Shown here in pieces: positions 41,900-50,316 of a DNA stretch of 64,000 nucleotides; position 1 is the stretch's first letter; each line of letters starts with the position of its first letter. This stretch comes from Sphingomonas endophytica. GTDB taxonomy: Bacteria > Pseudomonadota > Alphaproteobacteria > Sphingomonadales > Sphingomonadaceae. The stretch spans positions 372,001 through 436,000 of the forward strand of contig NZ_JACIJN010000002.1 in assembly GCF_014199415.1 (NCBI RefSeq). The letters are read 5' to 3'. Both the position numbers and the translations under genes were made by a program. Below the pieces are notes generated by a model. The model worked only from the letters and a program-made list of their open reading frames with translations. It searched no databases and was not told the DNA's origin.

Positions 41900-42314
41900 T
41901 CTGGAGGAACGGCGCGCGCGAACGGAGCGCGTTGTGGCGCGCTTTCGCCGCCGGCCCTTTTCGTGGACGGGGCGTCGGACCTGCCTGCATCTCGCGCGCG
42001 CGCAGATGGTGGCGTTTGGACACAAGCCGCCGAAGATGCCCGACTTGCGGTCGATGCTGGCTGCCAAACGCGCGCTGACCGCGACCGGTCACGCCGGGAT
42101 TATGGAGCTGCTCGACAGCCTTTTGCCCCGGATCGCGCCCGCCGGGATGCTGATCGGCGATCTGGCGCTGATGCAAGGTGATGACGCGTTCGACGCGGTC
42201 GTGATCGCAGCCGGCGGGAAAGTGCTGGGCTACCACGCCGACGATCTCGCGCGGGGGCTGGTGCCGATCGCGCCGGTGGTGTCGCAGCCGTTCAAGGCGG
42301 CGTGGCGGATATGA
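41892..42314 (+). CDS. Tail protein of DUF6950 / NlpC-P60-like type
   Basis: The 140-residue protein has RRPFSWTGRRTCLHLARAQM (Cys near 32 in the place of the NlpC/P60 catalytic Cys), followed by MLIGDLALMQGDDAFDAVV and VLGYHADD. The GDLxLM pattern and Cys/His order recall the small cell-wall peptidase-like proteins before J in many siphophages. Activity is not certain because the usual DC motif is TC here. Confidence 0.6.
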   Translation: MLNLEERRARTERVVARFRRRPFSWTGRRTCLHLARAQMVAFGHKPPKMPDLRSMLAAKRALTATGHAGIMELLDSLLPRIAPAGMLIGDLALMQGDDAFDAVVIAAGGKVLGYHADDLARGLVPIAPVVSQPFKAAWRI

Positions 42315-45300
42315 GCGGTGTTTCGTCCACGGTCGCCAAGATCGCCGGCGTCGTTGCGGTCGCGGCGCTGGCATTGTCGACGGCGGGAGTTGGAGCCGTT
42401 GCGGGTGTGTCGCTGAAGGCGGTAGCGAGCTATGCGGCGCTCACGGCGTCGGCTGCGAGCGTCGCCGCGCAGGTCACTGCCAAGATCCCGCCGCGACAGG
42501 GGTCCGTCTCGCAGACGACGATCGGCTCGGATCAGGATAGCCCATGGCTTGTCGGTCGCACCTATTACGGCGGCGCGCGCGTCCATCTGGTCGGCTACGG
42601 GGCCACGCTGAAGAAGGTGAAGAACCCCTATCTGCTCGCCGCCGACGTGCACTCGGTCGGCGGACCGGTCGATGGGCTGGAGGGTATCTACGCCGATCTC
42701 GCGCCCGTTGTGATGCGGAATGAAGTCCCGGTCGCCGGAACGAACGGGTATTTTTACGAGCATCTCTGGCGGTCGTTCCAGCTGGGGGAGCAGGCGGAGC
42801 GAACGGCCTTGCCGCTCCGCTTCCCCGGCGCGCCGGGCTGGGGAGCGGATGCGCGGCTTTCGGGCAAGGCGGCCATCGCGTACAATGCGCTGTTCGACCG
42901 CGAAGGGCAGGTGTTCGCCTCCGGTCTGGCGCAGATGGGCGCGGTATGGCGCGGTGCGCGTTGCTGGAACCCGGTCGAGGACAGCACCTATCCCGGTGGG
43001 AACGGGGCCAGCCGATGGGCACCGCCCGCCGACACCGCGGGGCACGATGCGGCACGCGTGACATGGACGTTCACGCGGTCGCCGGGGTTGCTGGCGTTGC
43101 GCTACGCGCTCGGCATCTACGAGCGCGATCCCCGCGTCGCCGGGTCGACCTATCGCAAGACCTTTGGAGTCGGCATCCCGCTCGATGGACTGATCGTCGA
43201 ACAATTCGTCCATCTGCACAATGTCTGCGCCGCCAACAATTGGAACTGCGATGGCGTCCTGTTCGAACCGTCGAGCAGCAAATGGGACAATCTTAAGCGC
43301 ATCCTTGCGGCCGGCGGGGCAGAGCCGTGCTGGATCGGGGGCAGGTTGGGCGTTCGCGTCAACGCGCCACGCGTCGCCGTCGACACCATCACCGCGAGCG
43401 ATCTCGCGGACGGTGAGATCGTGGTCGGGGTGATGCAGGGATGGGAACAGCGGCTCAACACCATTGTTCCGAAATATCGTTCCGAGACGCACCGCTGGGA
43501 ATATGTCGCCACCGATCCGGTGCAAATCGCAACCTACCTCGCGGAGGACGGCGAGGAGAAGCGCGAGGAGCGTCAATACGACCTCGTGCAGGACCCGACG
43601 CAGGCCCGCCAGCTCGCCGCCTACGAACTGCTCGATCGCCGCGAGCTGGGCGAGATCGAGCTGCCCTGCAAACCGCGCCTGCGGCGGTATGGGCCGGGCG
43701 ATTTGCTCACGATCAACCTGCCCGACGCCGGGCTGGTCGAGCAGCCGGCAGTCGTCCTGCGCCGCACGCTCGATCCGGCGACGATGGGCGTGACGCTGGT
43801 GCTGCGCGGGGAGACGATGGCGAAGCACGATTTCGCGCTCGGGCGCACCGGCACGCCGCCCCCGACCCCGGCGCTGGTCGCGACGCCGTCGCTCGACGGG
43901 ATCGCGCTGGAGCGGCCGACATCATGGGACGCGATCACCGATCCCGCCGGCACCAAGCCGCAGGACGGGGCCGATGTTACCGCCGACGCGATCGACCATG
44001 CCCGCTTCGCGCTGGTGACGCATGCGGCGCGGATCGGCACCGAACGCCGTGCGCGCTTCGACCCGCTGTTCTGGACCTGCAATTTCCCAAACACGATGAT
44101 GGCGAGCCTGCGCGCCAAGGGCGACGAACTGCGCGTCGACGCCGTCTTTCACGAGCGGGATCATCTCGTCGGCGTCATCTGGGAATCGGAGGATCGCTTC
44201 GACCATCCGGCCACCGGCTATGACACCGATCGCGATTATCGCGGCTGCGTGCTGCGCTTCCGGCTGCGGCTGCGCGGCGACGTGCTCCCGATCGACGATG
44301 TCGACGGGCCGGTGCTGACGATCGAGGGGCGCGACGCCGCCGGCACGCCGCGCACCTGGTACGTTCGCCTCGTCAATGCGCAGCGCGGCGGCTCGGCCAC
44401 CGACGCGCAGATTGAGCTGGATTTCGATCGCTTGAAGGCGGGTTTCTACGGCACCGACGACGTCTACGCCGGGGACATCGATCGGCTGTTCCTCTCGTTC
44501 GTCCCGACCGGCTACCGGCGCGACGGCGGCCGGCTGGCGACGCGGGTCGAGGGGGGGATGATCTTGTCTGAGGTGAGCGCGACCGGCGCGGCAGCGACGC
44601 TCGTCTGCGGATCGGGGCCGGGCGGTACGCACGAAGTCCGCATGACCAACGGCTACGACGACACGTACAATGTCGCACCTGCGCGCATCCTGCGGAACCT
44701 CCGGCTGCTCGGCTACCGCCGCACGCTCAGCCACTATGTCGGGATGAGCCATTATTTCAGCTGGACGTGGAGCGAGGCCGAGGCGCGCTACGTCGCCGAT
44801 GACGTCGCGCAGCCGCTCAACACGCCGTGCATCATGTGGCATCAGGATTTCGCCGAGCAGCTTCACGCCGCGGGCATCCGGCTGATCATTTCGGTCAGCT
44901 ACGAGATGCTCGACGCCTTCGCGCCACGCGCATTTCGTCAGCTCGATGAAGACGGCGCGCCCGCGCTGACCGGCTGGACCCCGCCGTCGACGCTCTTCTC
45001 GCCCTGCCATGCCGGCGCGATGACGTACCTCCAGCGGGTCGCGCGGCAATTCTGCGGGATCGCCGCGGCCGCCGGGCATGACGTCCACTTTCAGGTCGGT
45101 GAGCCGTGGTACTGGATCGCCCCGGGCACGCTGACGCCATCCTTCTACGATGCGGCGACGGTCGCCCGCTTCCAGTCGGAAACGGGCAACCCGCCGCCGG
45201 TGATCGCGTCCATGGCGGGCGCGAAGAGCGAGGCGGAGCGGCGCTATCTCGACTGGCTGGGCACCCAGCTCGCGCAGTCGATCCTCGCGCTGGCCGCGGC

Positions 45301-45820
45301 CGTCCGCGCCGATCATCCGGACATGACCAACTACGCGCTGCTGTACCTTCCGCAGCTGCTCGGCGACGACGCGCCCGAGGCGCGGCGGGTCAACATGCCG
45401 TCGGCGCTGGCGTGGCCGGCGCTCGATGTCCTCCAGCTGGAGGACTATGATTTCGTGATCGAGGACCGCCCCGATCGCTCGGCGACCGCGCGCGCGATCG
45501 TCGAGGAGCGGCTTGGCTATCCGCGGTCGCGTCAGCACTATTTCGCGGGCTTCGCGCTGGTCGGCGACAGCGGGCCGGTCTGGCGGAGCACCAGCGCTGC
45601 GCTTCAGGCCGCGTATGACGAGGGCGTCGCCGAGGTCTTCGTCTGGGCCTACACGCAGGTGCTCCGCGACGGTTACGTTCCGACGATGGCGATGGCGCCG
45701 CGCTGGACGCTTGCGGACGTGCTCGACGTCGATCTGACCAGCGGCGTGCAGGGCGGCGACGTCCTGATCTTCGACGCCGCGCGTCGCAAATGGTTGCCGC
45801 ACCGCCCGCCGGTCACCTGA
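42302..45820 (+). CDS. J-like tail tip/host specificity protein with TIM-barrel-like domain
   Basis: The 1172-residue protein (GTG 42302 or ATG 42311) starts with hydrophobic, Ala-rich helices (IAGVVAVAALALSTAGVGAV, about 13-60), as in baseplate-hub proteins. A hub part with GSVSQTTIGSDQDSPWLVGRTYYGG (in part QDSPWLVGRTYYGG) follows. Residues about 790-1120 look like a TIM barrel (MSHYFSWTWSEAEARY, RLIISVSYEMLDAFAP, HFQVGEPWYWI with a candidate catalytic Glu, YALLYLPQLL, LQLEDYDFV), as in GTA-type tail proteins. It should bind the host surface and may cleave a glycan. Confidence 0.82.
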   Translation: MADMSGVSSTVAKIAGVVAVAALALSTAGVGAVAGVSLKAVASYAALTASAASVAAQVTAKIPPRQGSVSQTTIGSDQDSPWLVGRTYYGGARVHLVGYGATLKKVKNPYLLAADVHSVGGPVDGLEGIYADLAPVVMRNEVPVAGTNGYFYEHLWRSFQLGEQAERTALPLRFPGAPGWGADARLSGKAAIAYNALFDREGQVFASGLAQMGAVWRGARCWNPVEDSTYPGGNGASRWAPPADTAGHDAARVTWTFTRSPGLLALRYALGIYERDPRVAGSTYRKTFGVGIPLDGLIVEQFVHLHNVCAANNWNCDGVLFEPSSSKWDNLKRILAAGGAEPCWIGGRLGVRVNAPRVAVDTITASDLADGEIVVGVMQGWEQRLNTIVPKYRSETHRWEYVATDPVQIATYLAEDGEEKREERQYDLVQDPTQARQLAAYELLDRRELGEIELPCKPRLRRYGPGDLLTINLPDAGLVEQPAVVLRRTLDPATMGVTLVLRGETMAKHDFALGRTGTPPPTPALVATPSLDGIALERPTSWDAITDPAGTKPQDGADVTADAIDHARFALVTHAARIGTERRARFDPLFWTCNFPNTMMASLRAKGDELRVDAVFHERDHLVGVIWESEDRFDHPATGYDTDRDYRGCVLRFRLRLRGDVLPIDDVDGPVLTIEGRDAAGTPRTWYVRLVNAQRGGSATDAQIELDFDRLKAGFYGTDDVYAGDIDRLFLSFVPTGYRRDGGRLATRVEGGMILSEVSATGAAATLVCGSGPGGTHEVRMTNGYDDTYNVAPARILRNLRLLGYRRTLSHYVGMSHYFSWTWSEAEARYVADDVAQPLNTPCIMWHQDFAEQLHAAGIRLIISVSYEMLDAFAPRAFRQLDEDGAPALTGWTPPSTLFSPCHAGAMTYLQRVARQFCGIAAAAGHDVHFQVGEPWYWIAPGTLTPSFYDAATVARFQSETGNPPPVIASMAGAKSEAERRYLDWLGTQLAQSILALAAAVRADHPDMTNYALLYLPQLLGDDAPEARRVNMPSALAWPALDVLQLEDYDFVIEDRPDRSATARAIVEERLGYPRSRQHYFAGFALVGDSGPVWRSTSAALQAAYDEGVAEVFVWAYTQVLRDGYVPTMAMAPRWTLADVLDVDLTSGVQGGDVLIFDAARRKWLPHRPPVT

Positions 45821-45844
45821 CCCCGCCTGATTTGGAGAAAGTCG

Positions 45845-45886
45845 ATGGACGTGATGACCGTCGCGGCCCGTGGGGCCGCGCGATGA
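45845..45886 (+). CDS. 13-codon leader peptide overlapping a membrane-protein start
   Basis: ATG 45845 has a clear GGAGAAAG site. It encodes MDVMTVAARGAAR and stops with TGA overlapping the ATG at 45883 (ATGA). The next gene itself has a poor binding site, so this short frame could couple and tune its translation. Confidence 0.4.
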   Translation: MDVMTVAARGAAR

Positions 45887-46368
45887 CGCCGGCTGGCCAT
45901 ATCGTCAGCGTCGTCTCAATCTGGACGATGATGCTCTACGGGATCCGCTTCGCGGTCGCGGCCGGGCACTGGCTGGTGCCCGCCGCCGCGGCGCTGTGGC
46001 ATCTCGCACGGTGCCGGGGAGACCGGCGATCGTGCCGGGCGCGGTTCCGCGCGACGATCGACCAGCTGCACGCCGATCTCGTCAGCGCGATCAAGACGCC
46101 GTGGAGCGCCACCTTGTTCTTCCTTGGGTGCACGCTGATCGGCGGGGCGTATGCGTTCGGCGCGGTGGGCGACGCGGTGCGGCTGGTCAGCGTGCGCCCG
46201 GACGCGTGGAGCGGCTTCGACATCGCGACCGATCGCCTCGCGGCGATCCTGTCGGTGACCGGGATGGCGTTCGTGATGGCGGCGTTTTCGCAGCATCGTA
46301 CCGCCAGCTTCCTCGTCTCGGGCGTGCTCGTCGCGACGGGGCTCGGGATCGCGGTGGTGACGCTGTGA
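45883..46368 (+). CDS. Phage membrane protein, possible holin/antiholin component
   Basis: The 161-residue protein has about four hydrophobic segments (IVSVVSIWTMMLYGIRFAVA, TLFFLGCTLIGGAYAFG, LAAILSVTGMAFVMAAF, ASFLVSGVLVATGLGIAVV). It lies between J and the LydA-like holin. Its stop overlaps the next GTG, so it is part of the lysis cassette. Family is unknown. Confidence 0.6.
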   Translation: MTPAGHIVSVVSIWTMMLYGIRFAVAAGHWLVPAAAALWHLARCRGDRRSCRARFRATIDQLHADLVSAIKTPWSATLFFLGCTLIGGAYAFGAVGDAVRLVSVRPDAWSGFDIATDRLAAILSVTGMAFVMAAFSQHRTASFLVSGVLVATGLGIAVVTL

Positions 46369-46688
46369 AGGACTGGCAGGCGTATGCGCTCGCGGTGTTC
46401 GCCGTGGCGGCCGGGCAGGTGCTGAGGATCGGCCGCAAGATCGAGGCCGGGAAGCCGGTCACGTGGCGCGACCTCGCGGTATTGTGCACGTTGCTGCCCG
46501 CCTTCGGGGCGCTGGGCGGCGCGGCGGCGCTGCATTTCCAGTGGCCGGCGTGGACGATCCTGCTTGCCGGCATCTGCGCCGGTTGGACCGGCATCGGGAC
46601 GATCCGGGTGATCCTGCGCGTGGTGCCGACGCTGCTGCCCGCGCCGCTCGCCCGGCTCTTCCGCGGTGCGGACGACGTGAACCCCTGA
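46365..46688 (+). CDS. Phage holin, LydA-like
   Basis: The 107-residue protein starts at GTG 46365. It has an N-terminal helix (DWQAYALAVFAVAAGQVL), the stretch EAGKPVTWRDLAVLCTLLPAFGALGGAAAL and WTILLAGICAGWTGIGTIRVI. This matches small three-helix holins of the LydA/holin-3 type. It lies directly before the muramidase gene and should time lysis. Confidence 0.75.
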   Translation: MKDWQAYALAVFAVAAGQVLRIGRKIEAGKPVTWRDLAVLCTLLPAFGALGGAAALHFQWPAWTILLAGICAGWTGIGTIRVILRVVPTLLPAPLARLFRGADDVNP

Positions 46689-46705
46689 CACGGAAAGGAA
46701 GGACG

Positions 46706-47389
46706 ATGGACGTGGCGACGCTTCAGCGGCGCGTAATGGCGCTTGGCTGCGATCCGGGGCTGGTCAACGGCCAGTTCACCGCGCAAACGCGCGCGGCGGT
46801 GCTGAAGGCGCTGACCAATGGCCCCGACGCGCCGATCGATAATCACGATATCGACCGCGCGGCCGATCGATTGGGCGCGCCGTCGGCCGCGGTCCGGTCG
46901 GTCATCGACGTCGAAAGTACCGGGACGCCTTTCGTCGATGGACGTCCGACGATCCTGTTCGAGCCGCATCGCTTCTCGCGCGCGACCGGGCACCGCTTCG
47001 ACGAAACGCATCCGGCGCTCAGTTCGCGGGCGTGGAACCCCCGGCTGTACCCGGCCGCACAGGCGGCGCGCTGGGCGCAACTGCTCGACGCGGTCGCGCT
47101 CGATGTCGATGCCGGCTTTGCCAGCGCCAGCTACGGCGCGTTCCAGATACTCGGCGAGAACCACGATTGGTGCGGCGCGGCGACCGCGTGGGCGTTTGCA
47201 TGGCAGCAGTCACGCAGCGCGGGCGCGCAGCTCGATGCGTTCGTGATGTTTGTCGAGGCGCGCGGGCTCAGGCGGGCGCTCCAGAACCGCGACTGGCCGG
47301 CGTTCGCGCGCGGCTACAATGGCACGGCCTTTCGCGAGAACCGCTATGATGTGCGGCTGGCGGCTGCCTATGCGCGACGTGCGGCATGA
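46706..47389 (+). CDS. Endolysin: N-acetylmuramidase with peptidoglycan-binding part
   Basis: The 227-residue protein starts at ATG 46706 behind GGAAGGA. Residues 1-40 are like a peptidoglycan-binding domain (LQRRVMALGCDPGLVNGQFT). The rest has the DUF3380 muramidase pattern: VIDVESTGTPFVDGRPTILFEPHRFSR (in part RPTILFEPHRFSRATG, Glu catalytic), SYGAFQILGENH, and YNGTAFRENRYDVRLAAAY. It degrades the host wall at the end of the lytic cycle. Confidence 0.9.
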   Translation: MDVATLQRRVMALGCDPGLVNGQFTAQTRAAVLKALTNGPDAPIDNHDIDRAADRLGAPSAAVRSVIDVESTGTPFVDGRPTILFEPHRFSRATGHRFDETHPALSSRAWNPRLYPAAQAARWAQLLDAVALDVDAGFASASYGAFQILGENHDWCGAATAWAFAWQQSRSAGAQLDAFVMFVEARGLRRALQNRDWPAFARGYNGTAFRENRYDVRLAAAYARRAA

Positions 47390-47769
47390 TCCGGCTCGCT
47401 CGTTTGACAGTGCCGCTGCTGCTGGCCGCGCTGGCAGTCTTCGCGCTGATCTTCGCGCTTCGCGCGTGTCACCGTGGCCCCAATTGGAGCGCCGTCGCGC
47501 AGGTCGACGTCGCGCGGGCGGATGCCGTCGTCGGCGCGGCGATCGATGCATCGGCCGCTTTGGCTAGGGCGCTCACCGAGGCGTCGGCGATCGACGCCAC
47601 CACCAAGGAGAATGACCGTGCGATCCGATCGACGCCCGGCGCGAACGCGCCGGTCCCTGTTGCCGTCAACGATGCTGGCCTGCGCGCTTTGTGCCTGCGC
47701 GCCGCGTACCGCGATCATCCGCGCTGCCTTGCCCTGCTCGGACCTCGTGCAGGGAACGCTGTCCGATGA
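47386..47769 (+). CDS. i-spanin, Rz-like
   Basis: The 127-residue protein has an N-terminal membrane anchor (LTVPLLLAALAVFALIFALRA, residues 7-27) and a periplasmic helical part (ADAVVGAAIDASAALARALTEAS). Its start overlaps the endolysin stop. Position and topology fit the inner-membrane spanin. An Rz1-like gene starts inside it in another frame. Confidence 0.7.
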   Translation: MIRLARLTVPLLLAALAVFALIFALRACHRGPNWSAVAQVDVARADAVVGAAIDASAALARALTEASAIDATTKENDRAIRSTPGANAPVPVAVNDAGLRALCLRAAYRDHPRCLALLGPRAGNAVR

Positions 47770-47947
47770 TGTTTCGCCCGCCGATCTACCGCCGGTGGAC
47801 GCATCGTTGGCGGACTGGATCGCCTTCGGCGACGCCCAGACCGGTCAGCTCGACAAGGCCAACAGCTATCGGCGCGCCAGCCTCGACGTGATCCGCCGCT
47901 GCGAGGCGCGCGATCGTGCGCTGGACCAGCGCCTGAAGGCGCGCTGA
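47612..47947 (+). CDS. o-spanin lipoprotein, Rz1-like, partly nested in Rz
   Basis: The +1-frame gene starts at ATG 47612 (AAGGAG site) inside the Rz-like gene and runs 178 bases beyond it. The 111-residue product starts MTVRSDRRPARTRRSLLP. It has a lipoprotein signal whose lipobox is LCAC in TMLACALCACAPR, then a short periplasmic part. The nested arrangement is typical for Rz/Rz1 and completes the spanin pair that fuses inner and outer membranes. Confidence 0.7.
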   Translation: MTVRSDRRPARTRRSLLPSTMLACALCACAPRTAIIRAALPCSDLVQGTLSDDVSPADLPPVDASLADWIAFGDAQTGQLDKANSYRRASLDVIRRCEARDRALDQRLKAR

Positions 47948-47981
47948 CCCTTCCTTCCCAAGCCAAAGAAAGGATTCTGAC

Positions 47982-49253
47982 ATGATGAAGTTCTTACGTG
48001 GAGCGGTCGGGCTGGTGGTCGCTCTCCATCTGATGCCGCTGGCCGCGTCGCCGGCCGCTGCACAGATCACTGGAAGCGAGAATATCAGGGTAATCCAGAA
48101 CGGTGCGACGAAGGTCGTGACGACCGCCGATCTGACCGCCGCCGGGGTGAACACCCTCAATCGGAGCACGGCAAACACCGTCCGGTGGCGTGCGGCGCTC
48201 GCCCGTTACTTCACCTCGGGCTACCGGCCCAAGTTGCTGTTCATCGGTGACAGCAAGGATGTCGGGATCGGTGCCGGCACCGCCTCCGATGGCACCTTCC
48301 AGTCCGTCGGCGCGGCCTCCCGCAACAAGACGGCGTATGTCGCGCAAATGCTGGCAGCACGCGGCTTCAACGTGAATCGACAGAGCTGGGCAGGCGCGGC
48401 CGGGCTATCGAGTACCGCTGCGGTGAATGGCTACGATCCGCGTCGCACGATCCCGTCTTCGTGGGGATATGGATCTTTCAGTCTGGGCGGAGGCCGGCTC
48501 AACTCGGCAAACCCGAACACGGACGCAATGACCATCGTGCCGGACGCGGGCGTGATCACTGACCGGGTGGACATCCTTGCGGTCACCTCGGCGGGTCTGG
48601 GGACGATCTCGGTTTCGGACGGCACCACCACCGCCACGCAAAGCACCAACGCCGCCGATGGCATCCAGCGGCTGACCTTCACGGGTTTCAGCCGTGGGGC
48701 GGGTAAGACGTACAGCATCGCGCGGACCTCGGTGAACACGGGTTCGATCCGGATTATCGCAACGATCGCACTGGACAGCACACGGCCAGAAATCGAGATC
48801 CTCAATGCCGGCGCGTCCGGCTCGACGACCGCCAATTGGAACAGCGGGGCCAATCCGGAAAGCCCGCTCAATGCCATCCCGGCCTATGCACCGGATATGT
48901 CGGTCATTCAGCTGGGAACGAACGACATGGGACCTTCGGCCAACATCAGCGTCGGTGCCTTCTCGGCAAATCTCGCCGCGATCGTCGCGGCGGCGAAAAC
49001 CACAGGCGATTGTGTCGTCGAGCTTCCGACGCAGCCGCCGGTCGGTGCTGCCAGCTATCAAGTCTATCCATCGTATATCGCGGCGGCCCGTGGCGTGGCT
49101 TTCTCCGCCGGCTGCATCGTGATCGATCATGGTGCGCGGTTGGGTAGTTGGGCGACCGCCAGCGCGGCGGGCTTCATGTTCGATCCGCTTCACGAAACGG
49201 CCAGCGGTTACGCGGACGAGGCACGCCCGGTAGCGGATGCACTCATTTTTTGA
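47982..49253 (+). CDS. Secreted SGNH/GDSL hydrolase
   Basis: The 423-residue protein has a classical signal peptide (GAVGLVVALHLMPLAASPAAAQ, cleaved near residue 28). It contains the SGNH blocks: GDS in LLFIGDSKDVGIGAG, Gly in the NRQSWAGAAGL region, Asn in VIQLGTNDMGP, and Asp-x-x-His in FDPLHETASGYAD. A beta-rich insertion (about 150-260) separates blocks II and III. It could deacylate surface polysaccharide or lipid, by the phage particle or by the lysogen. It has a site AAGGATTCTGAC before ATG 47982. Confidence 0.82.
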   Translation: MMKFLRGAVGLVVALHLMPLAASPAAAQITGSENIRVIQNGATKVVTTADLTAAGVNTLNRSTANTVRWRAALARYFTSGYRPKLLFIGDSKDVGIGAGTASDGTFQSVGAASRNKTAYVAQMLAARGFNVNRQSWAGAAGLSSTAAVNGYDPRRTIPSSWGYGSFSLGGGRLNSANPNTDAMTIVPDAGVITDRVDILAVTSAGLGTISVSDGTTTATQSTNAADGIQRLTFTGFSRGAGKTYSIARTSVNTGSIRIIATIALDSTRPEIEILNAGASGSTTANWNSGANPESPLNAIPAYAPDMSVIQLGTNDMGPSANISVGAFSANLAAIVAAAKTTGDCVVELPTQPPVGAASYQVYPSYIAAARGVAFSAGCIVIDHGARLGSWATASAAGFMFDPLHETASGYADEARPVADALIF

Positions 49254-49325
49254 CCGTCGGAGTCAAGGCTTTGAAGGCGTTGGCGACCGACGATCTGACG
49301 CCTTCGCTCGCACCTCCGGGGGGAA

Positions 49326-49709
49326 CTACGATGCGGCGAGCAACGCGCGCGCCGCATCGCTGAGAAAGCGCGATCGGTTGGGCGCGACCCGATCGATCCG
49401 CGCGAGCAATCCCTCCTCGATCGAGACTTGAACGCGGACGGCACGACCGGGCCGCTCGCCGCGCACGAGGATGCGCGCCACTTCGTTGACGTCGGGATCG
49501 CGTTCGATCGCATCGATGTCGCTGGGAGTGGGGATGGCGTCGCCCCCTTCGGCAAGCAGCGCGAGATGGCCGTTGAGTGCTTCCTCCGCACCAAGGGCGG
49601 CTTCCTGCATCGTATCCGCCGCCGACACGCACCCGGGCAGGTCGGGAAAGAAGACGCCGAACCCATCGGGATCGCGTTCGATAACGGCGGGAAAATAGAC
49701 GGTGGCCAT
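49326..49709 (-). CDS. hicB: HicB antitoxin
   Basis: The 127-residue protein has the HicB partial RNase H-like fold (FPAVIERDPDGFGVFFPDLPGCVSAADTMQEAA, in part FGVFFPDLPGCVSAADT). The C-terminal DNA-binding part is ribbon-helix-helix-like (VRVQVSIEEGLLARIDRVAPNRSRFLSDAAR, in part VSIEEGLLARID). It neutralises HicA and probably autoregulates. It follows hicA by 39 bases. Confidence 0.88.
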   Translation of the reverse strand: MATVYFPAVIERDPDGFGVFFPDLPGCVSAADTMQEAALGAEEALNGHLALLAEGGDAIPTPSDIDAIERDPDVNEVARILVRGERPGRAVRVQVSIEEGLLARIDRVAPNRSRFLSDAARALLAAS

Positions 49710-49748
49710 CGGTTCGTTCCTTCGATCGCTGGGCGGGTGGCTTCTCCC

Positions 49749-49937
49749 TTACGGGAGGGGGACCCCTGTTTGTTTGCTGATGCTCTTCAGTGTTCCGGTG
49801 GGCAGATGCCGCTTCGGGTGCGGGACGGTCGCGAGGCCGGGCTTTTCAGGGTGGCGAAAGTGACGATGGCTTCCCGTCTGACGGACGAAATACCAGCCGT
49901 CCGCTTCGATCTTACGGATAACATCGCTGCTGCGCAT
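49749..49937 (-). CDS. hicA: HicA mRNA interferase toxin
   Basis: The 62-residue protein (RSSDVIRKIEADGWYFVRQTGSHRHF, in part IEADGWYFVRQTGSHRHFR) is the HicA double-stranded RNA-binding fold with the catalytic His in GSHRHF and the end HPKRHLPTGTLKSISKQTG. It cleaves mRNA when HicB is lost. ATG 49937 follows GGGAGCGAGGGG. It is first in the operon. Confidence 0.9.
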   Translation of the reverse strand: MRSSDVIRKIEADGWYFVRQTGSHRHFRHPEKPGLATVPHPKRHLPTGTLKSISKQTGVPLP

Positions 49938-49953
49938 CGCCCCTCGCTCCCTG

Positions 49954-50015
49954 TTGTGTAGGATATACACAACTACAGATCAGCATGCAAGCGAGAATAC
50001 ACAAGAGCTACACAA
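49954..50015. promoter_or_regulatory. hicAB promoter/operator region with TACACAA repeats
   Basis: TTGTGTA (49954-49960) and TACACAA (49966-49972) form an inverted repeat with 5 bases between. Two more TACACAA copies lie at 49998-50004 and 50009-50015. They fill the gap between hicA and the HTH gene, which are on the same strand, and likely bind HicB or that HTH protein. Confidence 0.6.
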
Positions 50016-50021
50016 TAATTG

Positions 50022-50243
50022 TCACAAGTGCGGGCTCCAAGGGTCTCGTGCGCCAAGCAATCGTTCGTCCACGTTCAACGCCATCGCGAGATGCAGCCGC
50101 TCTTCTTCGGGAAGCCGCCGCGGTGATCCCCGCGTCACATACTGCGAGAGATAGGCCTGATTGCGCCCGAGCTTGCGTGAGAGATCGGACAAGCTCGCCC
50201 CTTTCTCGGTGGCGATCCGAATCAGATTGGCGCGTGCGATCAT
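50022..50243 (-). CDS. Small XRE-type HTH regulator
   Basis: The 73-residue protein has one HTH (NLIRIATEKGASLSDLSRKLGRNQAYLSQYVTRG, in part GASLSDLSRKLGRNQAYLSQ) and a short tail with LAMALNVDERLLG. It has no S24 domain. Lying directly upstream of hicAB on the same strand, it may act on the TACACAA sites. Confidence 0.7.
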   Translation of the reverse strand: MIARANLIRIATEKGASLSDLSRKLGRNQAYLSQYVTRGSPRRLPEEERLHLAMALNVDERLLGARDPWSPHL

Positions 50244-50316
50244 GTCCTATTGATGCCGGTTTGCAGCGCCGCTTTCCAGTCTTTGTTCTCTTCATGTTCT
50301 GATCCATAAACCAGCC

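Noticed and set aside
43922..45802. A 626-codon minus-strand frame opposite the J-like gene
   Set aside because: Shadow of a recognisable tail protein; composition typical of antisense frames.
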